A stretch of DNA of 13,754 bases from JACCYX01 sp964610045 (GTDB lineage Bacteria > Chloroflexota > Chloroflexia > Thermomicrobiales > UBA6265), in the NCBI GenBank assembly GCA_964610045.1, contig CAZSUN010000102.1, positions 1 to 13,754 on the forward strand. Reading direction: 5' to 3'. The first letter of the stretch is position 1, and each line of letters starts with the position of its first letter. This document shows, one piece after another, positions 6,744 through 13,304 of this stretch. The translations under genes were made by a program, and so were the position numbers. The notes beneath the pieces were generated by a model. It saw nothing but the letters and a program-made list of their open reading frames with translations, did no database searches and had not been told where the DNA came from.

Positions 6744-7634
6744 ATGTCGACCATTCGACTCGATGAATCCAAGATCATCGACGAGCCGATCGAGGTCTCC
6801 AGGGGAAGGAAATTCCTGCGCCGGAGCGGCGGCTGGATCATCAACCTGATCATGATCCTGATCTGCTTCATCATGATCATTCCGTTCTACTGGGTCATCA
6901 TCACGGCGTTCGTCCCGCAGATGTCCGCTTTCGGCAAGCCGCCCGACTGGTTTCCGTCTGACTGGACGCTGGAAAACGTTCAACGCGTCTTCGATTCCGT
7001 CCCCTTCTGGCGGTACTTCTTCAACAGTCTCAAGATCTCGCTCATCATCACCGTCGGTTCGGTGATCACCAGCACGATGGCCGCCTACGCGTTCGCCCGG
7101 CTCCAGTTCCCGGGCCGCGATATTTTGTTCATCCTGTTCCTCGCCGCCCTGATGGTCCCCGGACAGGTCACCATCATCCCAACCTTCATCCTGATGCGGA
7201 ACCTTGGACTGATGAACACCCACGAGGCGCTTTGGATTCCTGGCCTGATCAGCGTGTTCGGGATTTTCCTTCTCCGGCAGTTCTTCCTGCGCACCCCGCG
7301 CGACCTCGAGGAAGCCGCAAAGCTGGATGGGGCCGGCTACCTGCGAATCATGTTCCAGATCGCGCTTCCATTGGCATCACCGGCGATCGCGGCCCTCGCC
7401 GTGCTGAACTTCCAGGCGGCCTGGAACGACTTCTTCGGTGGCAACCTCTTCCTGACGACCCAGGACAAGTACACCCTCCCGGTGGGACTGGTTGCCTTGC
7501 GCGGCCAGTTCGGTGGCACGCCGACGACCATCTTCGCCGGCGTCACCCTCGTGCTGATCCCGGTCCTGATCGTCTTCCTGCTCGCCCAGCGCCGATTGAC
7601 CGAGAGCATCGCCCTCACCGGAATCCGGGGCTGA
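6744..7634 (+). CDS. Sugar ABC transporter permease, MalG type
   Basis: This 296-residue membrane protein is the second CUT1 permease. It has a hydrophobic N-terminal helix (about 31-56), a periplasmic segment with FGKPPDWFPSDWTLENVQ-like spacing, and the cytoplasmic EAA loop EEAAKLDGAGYL...LP (189-209). The C-terminal part ends LLAQRRLTESIALTGIRG, near-universal in MalG-type subunits (TxGxvKG ending). It would pair with the MalF-type subunit to form the import channel. The ATG at 6744 is preferred over the in-frame GTG at 6735 because GGAGGG (6730-6735) lies eight bases before the ATG and overlaps the GTG. It starts 18 bases after the previous stop, so it is in the same operon. Confidence 0.94.
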   Translation: MSTIRLDESKIIDEPIEVSRGRKFLRRSGGWIINLIMILICFIMIIPFYWVIITAFVPQMSAFGKPPDWFPSDWTLENVQRVFDSVPFWRYFFNSLKISLIITVGSVITSTMAAYAFARLQFPGRDILFILFLAALMVPGQVTIIPTFILMRNLGLMNTHEALWIPGLISVFGIFLLRQFFLRTPRDLEEAAKLDGAGYLRIMFQIALPLASPAIAALAVLNFQAAWNDFFGGNLFLTTQDKYTLPVGLVALRGQFGGTPTTIFAGVTLVLIPVLIVFLLAQRRLTESIALTGIRG

Positions 7635-7646
7635 CCGGTGGCCGCC

Positions 7647-8312
7647 ATGTCCCGCGACCCTGCCCCACAGTCACTCGCCGACGACGGCTCCAGTAATCTA
7701 CTGCTGCACGTCGCGCGCACGATCCGGGACGAGTTCCATATCCTGCTCGGCCTGTCCCTGCTCTTCCTGGTCGTGGCGCTCCCGTTCGTGATCCTCGCGA
7801 CCCTCACCTCGTGGATCATCGCCTGGGCGCCGCTGGTGCTGGTGACCGCGCCGGTCTGGGCCACGATCGTCACCATCGCCGACCGGATGCTGGATGGGGA
7901 GGCAACCCCGTGGCGCGTGGCGCTGACCGACGTGCGACGCCTTGCCTGGCCGGGTATCCGGGTTGGCATCGCGCCGGCAATCTGTGGCAGCCTCCTGCTG
8001 GCGTTGGCTCCCGGGTCCTCCGACTCCTCCACCCATGGTGTGCTGACGATCGCCATGTCGGGTATTGCCCTGACCGTGCTGGTGCTGGTGATTCCGGCGA
8101 TGCCACTGGCCGTTCGCCACGCCATCCATGGGCTACCGCTGTGGCAGGCGAGCGCGTTCGTCGTCATGCGGCGACCAGCGCAGGTCCTCGGCACCGTCAC
8201 CATCGCCGGGATCGGGCTTTGGCTGACGTTCGCGGTCGGACCGGCGATGCTGCTCGGCGTCGCGCCACTCGGCGTCCTTGTGGCCGCCATCACGCTGCCG
8301 GATCCCGGTTGA
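7647..8312 (+). CDS. Small multi-pass membrane protein, probably DUF624/YesL-like
   Basis: The product of about 221 residues has five or six hydrophobic segments (roughly 31-52, 55-78, 104-121, 131-152, 178-196 and 198-216). A cytoplasmic-looking basic loop between segments two and three contains DRMLDGEATPWRVALTDVRR. Layout, length and position directly after CUT1 sugar permeases fit the DUF624 (YesL) family, which is repeatedly found in sugar-ABC operons and whose role is poorly known. The family call rests on these features, not on a decisive motif. The ATG at 7647 is 12 bases after the permease stop; an in-frame GTG at 7638 is possible. There is no strong ribosome binding site, so translation may be coupled to the upstream gene. 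Confidence 0.7.
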   Translation: MSRDPAPQSLADDGSSNLLLHVARTIRDEFHILLGLSLLFLVVALPFVILATLTSWIIAWAPLVLVTAPVWATIVTIADRMLDGEATPWRVALTDVRRLAWPGIRVGIAPAICGSLLLALAPGSSDSSTHGVLTIAMSGIALTVLVLVIPAMPLAVRHAIHGLPLWQASAFVVMRRPAQVLGTVTIAGIGLWLTFAVGPAMLLGVAPLGVLVAAITLPDPG

Positions 8313-8400
8313 CCCGGCAGGGAATCCTCGCGTTTCGCCACCGATGAGGAATCCGGCCCCTCTCGATGGGTCACCCAGGGCCGGTGAGGGCAGACGCGCG

Positions 8401-9480
8401 ATGCACGATGCTGGACAGGGCAACGGCAAGGCCACGATGAAGGACATCGCCGATGCGGCGGGCGTCTCGCTGGCCACGGTCTCCCTCGTCCTGAACGGCA
8501 AGCGCGGCATCTCCGAAGCAACGCGGGTTCGCGTGCTCGACACCGCCCGCGAACTCGGTTACGACGCGGGCCGTCGTCTCAATGGGTTGCCGGAAACCAT
8601 CAGTATCCTGATCGAGCACCTGCCGACCTCGCCAACGTCCGACCCCTTCAACCGGTTCGTGCTGGCGAGCGTCGAGGCCGAAGCCCGCAAGGCCGGGTAC
8701 AGGACCACGATCGAGTTCGCCACCGAGCAGGACGGCCCGGCTGCCGCCCATTGGGCCGGGAACTGGGCGGCTGGAGTCCTGATGCTCGGCGGCGGTGACC
8801 TACAACCTGAATGGGTCGAGACGGCCCGCGATGCCGGACTGCCAGTGGTGATCGTGGATCACTTCATTCCGGGGATGCCCCTGCCGACGGTTGTTCCCGA
8901 CAACTTTGCCGGCGCCTACGCCATCACCCGGTACCTGATCGATGCCGGGCACAGGCGGATCGGTTTCCTGCGCGGACCGTCGAAGTACTGGACGCTGGAA
9001 GAACGACGCGGCGGTTACCTGCTGGCGATGCAACAGGCCGGTCTCGGCCCCGACCCGGTCCTGATCCCGCCGCGCATCTCGCACGGGCACGAGAAGGGAT
9101 TCGGCGAAACCCTGACCCTGCTCGACCTGCCCGAGCCGCCGACCGCGATCTTCGCCGTCAGCGACCAGGCGGCGGTCGGCGCCTACCGGGCATTGGCAAG
9201 CCGCAACCTCACCCCGGGCCTGGACATCTCGGTCGTCGGCTTCGATGACATCGAGGTGGCGAAGATGCTGACACCGCCGTTGACCACCGTTCGCAACTCC
9301 GGCACCGATCTGGGCAGGGTCGCCTTCGAGCGGTTGCTCGGGTTGATGCGCGGCACCGCTCCGGCCGAACACACCCCGGTGAAATGGACCATCCCGACTC
9401 GCATCATCGAGCGCCAGTCGGTCCGCCGGTTGGGCGCATCCAGGACCGAATCTGGGGTGAACAGTCGCGGTTCCTCGTAG
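8401..9480 (+). CDS. LacI-family transcriptional regulator
   Basis: The 359-residue protein has an N-terminal helix-turn-helix, MKDIADAAGVSLATVSLVLN (13-32), followed by the usual GISEATRVRVLDTARELGY region. A periplasmic-binding-protein-like sensor domain follows, with VVPDNFAGAYAITRYLIDAGHRRIGFL-type motifs in its middle and VSDQAAVGAYRAL, VVGFDDIE and PPLTTVRN further on. These are standard for sugar-responsive LacI regulators that release operator DNA when ligand binds. The start at 8401 has GAGGG ten bases upstream; an internal ATG at 8437 would still keep the helix-turn-helix but has no good Shine-Dalgarno. It is 88 bases after the membrane-protein gene on the same strand and probably controls the adjacent transporter and glycosidase genes. 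No matching operator could be pinpointed. Confidence 0.94.
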   Translation: MHDAGQGNGKATMKDIADAAGVSLATVSLVLNGKRGISEATRVRVLDTARELGYDAGRRLNGLPETISILIEHLPTSPTSDPFNRFVLASVEAEARKAGYRTTIEFATEQDGPAAAHWAGNWAAGVLMLGGGDLQPEWVETARDAGLPVVIVDHFIPGMPLPTVVPDNFAGAYAITRYLIDAGHRRIGFLRGPSKYWTLEERRGGYLLAMQQAGLGPDPVLIPPRISHGHEKGFGETLTLLDLPEPPTAIFAVSDQAAVGAYRALASRNLTPGLDISVVGFDDIEVAKMLTPPLTTVRNSGTDLGRVAFERLLGLMRGTAPAEHTPVKWTIPTRIIERQSVRRLGASRTESGVNSRGSS

Positions 9481-9486
9481 CGGCGA

Positions 9487-9498
9487 CCCTCCGTGGTC
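9487..9498 (+). repeat. Left 12-bp flanking direct repeat, likely target-site duplication
   Basis: CCCTCCGTGGTC here is repeated exactly at 9702-9713, on the other side of the inverted-repeat element. It abuts the left terminal inverted repeat directly, as expected for a target-site duplication. Confidence 0.65.
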
Positions 9499-9700
9499 AT
9501 TGGTTTCGACATATTCGCCAGATTCCCTCAGGGCCGTCGCCCTGAGCGCAGCGAAGGGTCCCCGCGCGAAGCGCTCTCGGCCGCAGGCCGATGCTGGCAA
9601 CGCTGGTTGCCGCGTCCATCTTCGATGGACCGGCTTCGCCGGGGGATGCTTCGCTGCGCTCAGCATGACGGCGGGGTGGGTGGAATATGTCGAAACCAAT
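9499..9700. mobile_element. MITE-like non-coding element with 18-bp terminal inverted repeats
   Basis: The ends are perfect 18-bp inverted repeats, ATTGGTTTCGACATATTC (9499-9516) and its complement (9683-9700). They are flanked by an exact 12-bp direct repeat. The 202-bp body encodes no transposase. It contains an inner inverted pair of the core CTGAGCGCAGCGAAG (9542-9556 and minus strand 9649-9663) and a run of small hairpins: 9527-9546, 9577-9591, 9596-9611, 9614-9630 and 9630-9642. Open frames through it give 'PERSEGS'- and 'CAQHD'-like strings, a known source of false gene calls from dispersed repeats. It lies between the convergent ends of the LacI-type and receiver-flavoprotein genes. 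It would need an element-encoded enzyme supplied elsewhere in the genome to move. Confidence 0.7.
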
Positions 9701-9701
9701 C

Positions 9702-9713
9702 CCCTCCGTGGTC
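9702..9713 (+). repeat. Right 12-bp flanking direct repeat, likely target-site duplication
   Basis: Exact second copy of CCCTCCGTGGTC. One base (C9701) separates it from the right terminal inverted repeat. A chance 12-bp match at both edges of an inverted-repeat element is improbable. Confidence 0.65.
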
Positions 9714-9745
9714 GTCCGGAGTCGGCCCGTGGCGTGTCGGGTCGT

Positions 9746-9762
9746 CTGGGTCGTCGACCCAG
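9746..9762. terminator. Short hairpin between convergent gene ends
   Basis: CTGGGTC (9746-9752) pairs with GACCCAG (9756-9762) around a GTC loop, about 40 bases past the stop of the minus-strand flavoprotein gene. Position suits a terminator; no T-run is present. Confidence 0.35.
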
Positions 9763-9804
9763 CAGATTCGTGCCGCCTTTGCGAAACACCTGACGGCAAA
9801 CCCG

Positions 9805-11469
9805 CTACAACCCCACCGTCGCGCGATATTGCCAGACCGCCATGACCGCCGCGGCTCCTTCGCCGACAGCCGTGGCGACGCGCTTCGCCGATCCCAACCG
9901 GACATCACCGGCCGCGAAGACCCCCGGAATGCTGGTTTCCATCAGGAATGGGGTTCGATCGGGTCGCCCGGAGCCCCCAGTCTGGGCCGGGAGGTCCGCC
10001 CCGGTCAGGATGAACCCGTTGGCATCGCAGGATACCTGGCCGCTCAGCCACGAGGTGTGCGGCGAGGCGCCGATGAACACGAAGACTCCGGTCGTCGGTT
10101 CGATTGTCGTCTTGCCGGTTTTCGCGTCACGAATGTCGATCGACTCGATGTGGTCGTTCCCAGACACCCGCTCGACCGTCGCGTTGGCGCGGACCTCGAT
10201 GTTCTCCGTCTCCAGGATGCGCTCGGCCAGGTAGTGCGACATGCTCGCCGAGAGGGCGTCGCCCCGTACCAGCATCGTGACCTTGTCGGCCACGCTGGCG
10301 AAATGCAGGGCAGCCTGTCCGGCGGAGTTTGCCGCGCCGACGATGTGGATGTGCTCGCCGCGAACCGCTGGCGTCTCCGAAACCGCCGCCCCGTAGTAGA
10401 CGCCGCGGCCGGCCAACTCGTCGGCGCCGGGAACGGTGAGCCGCCGGTACGAGACCCCGGTGGCGACGATCACCGAATGGGCGAGCAGGGTCCGCCCGTC
10501 ATTGAGGCAGACGCCGATGCCACCGTCGTGATGCTCGATACCCTGCACATCGTTCGCGAGCAGCATCTCCGCGCCGAACCGTCGCGCCTGGGTAATCGCC
10601 CGCCGCGACAGGTCCGCGCCGGACAAGCCGGTCGGGAAGCCGAGATAATTCTCGATCCTGGTGCTCTGACCGGCCTGCCCACCGGCCGCCTCCCGCTCGA
10701 CGACGAGCGTGCTCAGCCCTTCCGATGCGCCATAGACCGCGGCCGCCAGCCCAGCGGGACCAGCGCCGACAATGATGAGGTCGTACAGCGGAATGTCGGC
10801 CTGGCCGCGAATCCCGGCAACGCTCGCGATCTCCTGCGTCGTCGGCTGGATCAGCACCTGGCCGTCCGGGAAGATCAGGACGGGACAGCGGCCATCGGTC
10901 ACCCCGGCCAACTCCAGCAGGTCGGGTGCCTCAGGATCGGTGGAGAGTTCGAACCAGCGGTAGGGCACCTGGTTGCGGGCGAGGAAATCGCGCGCGGCAT
11001 GGGAATCCTGCGACCAGCGATGGCCGATGATGCGAATGCCCTGGAACGCCGGCGGGTGAGTCGCCGTCCAATCGTCGAGGAGGTCGTCGAGGACGGGAAA
11101 GAGCCGCTGCTCCGGCGGATCCCACGGCTTCACCAGGTAGTGATCGAGCCGGATCTCGTTGATCGCCGCAATCGCGGCATCGGTATCGGCGTAGGCGGTA
11201 AGCAACGCCTTCTTCGCCTCCGGGAAGAGTTTCATGGCCTCCGCCAGGAACTCGGTACCGGTCAGGCCGGGCATCCGCTGGTCCACCAGGAGCAGCGCCA
11301 CCCGCTCGTTCGAAAGCTTCAGCTTGCGCAGGATATCCAGGCCACGCTCGCCAGACTCGGCCCGCATGATCCGGAAGTGCTCGCCGAAACCGCGCCGGAC
11401 ATCCCTGGCGATCGCTTGAAGGACCTCAGAGTCGTCGTCCACGGTCAGGACGATGGGCTTGTCTGCCAT
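9805..11469 (-). CDS. Fused response-regulator receiver / thioredoxin-reductase-like flavoprotein
   Basis: The 554-residue protein has three parts. Residues 1-125 are a receiver domain with acidic pair Asp11/Asp12, phospho-acceptor Asp63 in LLVDQRMPG, Thr91 and Lys114 in LVKPW. Residues about 144-222 look like a glutaredoxin-fold part (IRIIGHRWSQDSHAARDFL...CPVLIFPDG) without the CPYC pair. Residues 228-554 form a thioredoxin-reductase-like domain with FAD motif GAGPAG (235-240), GGQAGQSTRIENYLGFP (263-279), ATG (336-338), nucleotide motif VGAANSAGQAA (377-387) and GVFAAGDVR (516-524). The usual CxxC after the first FAD part is absent (GVYYGAAVSE, 356-365). The fusion occurs in other bacteria, often beside a histidine kinase, but its function is unclear. 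GGAGG lies seven bases before the ATG. It is divergent from the kinase at 11681, its likely phosphodonor. Confidence 0.92.
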   Translation of the reverse strand: MADKPIVLTVDDDSEVLQAIARDVRRGFGEHFRIMRAESGERGLDILRKLKLSNERVALLLVDQRMPGLTGTEFLAEAMKLFPEAKKALLTAYADTDAAIAAINEIRLDHYLVKPWDPPEQRLFPVLDDLLDDWTATHPPAFQGIRIIGHRWSQDSHAARDFLARNQVPYRWFELSTDPEAPDLLELAGVTDGRCPVLIFPDGQVLIQPTTQEIASVAGIRGQADIPLYDLIIVGAGPAGLAAAVYGASEGLSTLVVEREAAGGQAGQSTRIENYLGFPTGLSGADLSRRAITQARRFGAEMLLANDVQGIEHHDGGIGVCLNDGRTLLAHSVIVATGVSYRRLTVPGADELAGRGVYYGAAVSETPAVRGEHIHIVGAANSAGQAALHFASVADKVTMLVRGDALSASMSHYLAERILETENIEVRANATVERVSGNDHIESIDIRDAKTGKTTIEPTTGVFVFIGASPHTSWLSGQVSCDANGFILTGADLPAQTGGSGRPDRTPFLMETSIPGVFAAGDVRLGSAKRVATAVGEGAAAVMAVWQYRATVGL

Positions 11470-11680
11470 CCACCAACCTCCAGGGTTTGTTCACGCGATT
11501 GAGACTGGGACGGAGCCATGCGGTACCGGAGACCGCCACACCGGCAGAACCCTCGGGAGGTCATGATTCGACGCCTTGGGACCCAGATGGAATACTACAC
11601 CCGAACGGGCCCCAGGGAATCTTCCAGCGACCCACTTTCGTCCGGCATCGACCATGCCCGGCTGCGCACCGGAGTCCTTC

Positions 11681-13105
11681 ATGAACGTTCCCACCCCGGC
11701 CGATCTCCGGCTCGCCGAAAGCGAACAGCGCTACCAGGCGGTCATCGAAAACGCCTCCGACATGATCCAGAGCGTGCGGCCCGATGGCTCGTTCGAATTC
11801 GTCAACCGGGCCTGGCGCGAATCACTCGGCTACACCGATGAAGACCTTGCCACGCTCAACATCTGGGACCTGATCCACCCGGACGCGGTCGATCACTGCC
11901 AAATCGCGTTCATGCGCGCCATCCAGGGCGAACCGATCGACGACTTGCGAACTGTCTTCGTGGCAAAGGATGGCCGGGCGGTACCAATCGAGGGCAGCGT
12001 CACGTCACGCAAGGTGGGCGACGAGGTGGTGGCCACGCATGGGTTTTTCCGCGACATCACGGAACGGTTGCACACCCAGGAACTGGAAGAGCGGGCGGCC
12101 AGGCTGGAGCGCGAGGAACGCGCCCGCTACCTGGAGAAGATGGCGGCGCTCGGCAAGCTTTCGGCGGGACTGGCGCACGAACTCAACAACCCGGCGGCGG
12201 CGGTACAGCGGGCCAATGCGGGCCTCGCCGACGCGCTGAAGAGCCGTGAAGTGTCCGTGCTGGCCCTGGCCACGGCTGGCATCCCGGCAGGGTCGTGGAG
12301 GACGCTCGACAAGATCCGGGACCGGGCTGGCGCCGCCCGTCGTCAGGACGATCCAATCGCCCTCAGCGAGGCGGAATCCGGCATCGAAGAGTGGCTCGAT
12401 GAGAGGGACATCCCGCGCGCCTGGGAAATTGCGCCGTCGCTCGCCGAAGCCGGGATTTCGATTGGGGACCTGGACACCGTGGCGGACGCGGTCCCTGCCG
12501 GGTCACTCCCACCGGCGATCAGTTGCCTTGCGAACACGGTCATCCTCAATGAGTCGATGGCGATCATCCGTGAAAGCAGCCGCCGCATTTCCGATCTCGT
12601 CTCGGCGATCAAGGGGTATTCCCACATGGATCGCGCCACCGAGCATACAGGCGACATCCATGACGGGTTGGAGAACACCCTGGTCATCCTCAACCACCGT
12701 CTTCACAATGTGGTGGTGACGCGCTCCTACGACCGCTCGATCCCGCCGATCCGGATGTACGGCAACGCGCTCAACCAGGTCTGGACCAACATCATCGACA
12801 ACGCGATCGATGCCATGGACGGCGACGGCCGGATCGCGATCCGGACCGTTCACGACGGCGGTTGCGCGGTGGTCGAGATCGAGGACAGTGGGTGCGGCAT
12901 CCCGCCCGAGGTCCTGACGCGAATCTTCGAACCGTTCTACACCTCGAAGCCGCAGGGCAAGGGCACCGGGCTCGGTCTCGATACGGCCTGGCGCATCGTT
13001 TCCGAAGAGCATCAGGGCACGATCACCGCCACGTCGGAGCCTGGCAAGACCGTCTTCACCGTGCGGCTTCCGATCCGATCGGAGAACGACTGCCCGGCAA
13101 CCTGA
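11681..13105 (+). CDS. PAS-domain sensor histidine kinase with long DHp insert
   Basis: The 474-residue protein has a PAS domain (about 14-127, with SDMIQSVRPDGSFEFVNRAW and HGFFRDITERL) and a coiled coil (about 130-155). The H-box is LGKLSAGLAHELNNPAAAV with phospho-acceptor His166. The C-terminal ATPase domain has N-box NQVWTNIIDNAIDAM (365-379), G1 DSGCGI (402-407), FEPFYTSK (416-423) and G2 GKGTGLGL (426-433). Between the H-box helix and the N-box lies an insert-rich helical region of roughly 130 residues (about 180-312) ending ISDLVSAIKGYSHMD. No transmembrane segment or signal peptide is seen, so it should sense a cytoplasmic cue. The start at 11681 has GGAG (11671-11674) upstream; longer frames begin without a ribosome binding site. 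It is divergent from the receiver-flavoprotein gene, with 211 bases between the two starts, in which no convincing promoter was recognised. Confidence 0.93.
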   Translation: MNVPTPADLRLAESEQRYQAVIENASDMIQSVRPDGSFEFVNRAWRESLGYTDEDLATLNIWDLIHPDAVDHCQIAFMRAIQGEPIDDLRTVFVAKDGRAVPIEGSVTSRKVGDEVVATHGFFRDITERLHTQELEERAARLEREERARYLEKMAALGKLSAGLAHELNNPAAAVQRANAGLADALKSREVSVLALATAGIPAGSWRTLDKIRDRAGAARRQDDPIALSEAESGIEEWLDERDIPRAWEIAPSLAEAGISIGDLDTVADAVPAGSLPPAISCLANTVILNESMAIIRESSRRISDLVSAIKGYSHMDRATEHTGDIHDGLENTLVILNHRLHNVVVTRSYDRSIPPIRMYGNALNQVWTNIIDNAIDAMDGDGRIAIRTVHDGGCAVVEIEDSGCGIPPEVLTRIFEPFYTSKPQGKGTGLGLDTAWRIVSEEHQGTITATSEPGKTVFTVRLPIRSENDCPAT

Positions 13106-13144
13106 CCGCGTATCACCCACGACGTGCCGGAGTGTCAGCCCTGA

Positions 13145-13172
13145 TTGACTCCCGGAATCGAACCTGTAGCAT
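13145..13172 (+). promoter_or_regulatory. Candidate promoter of the right-edge gene
   Basis: TTGACT (13145-13150) is followed after 16 bases by TAGCAT (13167-13172; 4 of 6 matches), giving a leader of about 125 bases. The leader contains short inverted repeats CCACC/GGTGG (13188-13203) and CGGTTT/AAACCG (13225-13254). Their meaning is unclear. Confidence 0.3.
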
Positions 13173-13304
13173 GGATGCATGGAGCGGCCACCCGGGATGG
13201 TGGTTCTGTCCGGGTCCCGTTCGACGGTTTCCTTCGATAAATTCAACCAAACCGCCGATGTCTTGATCCATCCCCAACGATCCGGATTTGCACGGAGGAG
13301 CCCA

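Noticed and set aside
5487..7223. A 578-codon open frame on the - strand opposite the binding-protein and permease genes
   Set aside because: The product is dominated by Asp, His, Glu, Gly and Gln in a repetitive way, which is what antisense to hydrophobic permease codons yields. Both permeases are unmistakable.
8313..8400. A short TCACC/GGTGA inverted pair and a repeated GGAATCC before the LacI-type gene, considered as an autoregulatory operator
   Set aside because: The arms are only five bases and there is no CG-centred LacI-type pattern; not distinguishable from chance.
9497..9799. Roughly 100-codon open frames on both strands across the element
   Set aside because: They are translations of the dispersed repeat and its hairpins, without ribosome binding sites.
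9493..11502. A 669-codon open frame on the + strand across the MITE-like element and the flavoprotein gene
   Set aside because: It starts in repeat DNA and is antisense to the receiver-flavoprotein. The translation has 'PERSEGS'-type artefact strings and no domain.
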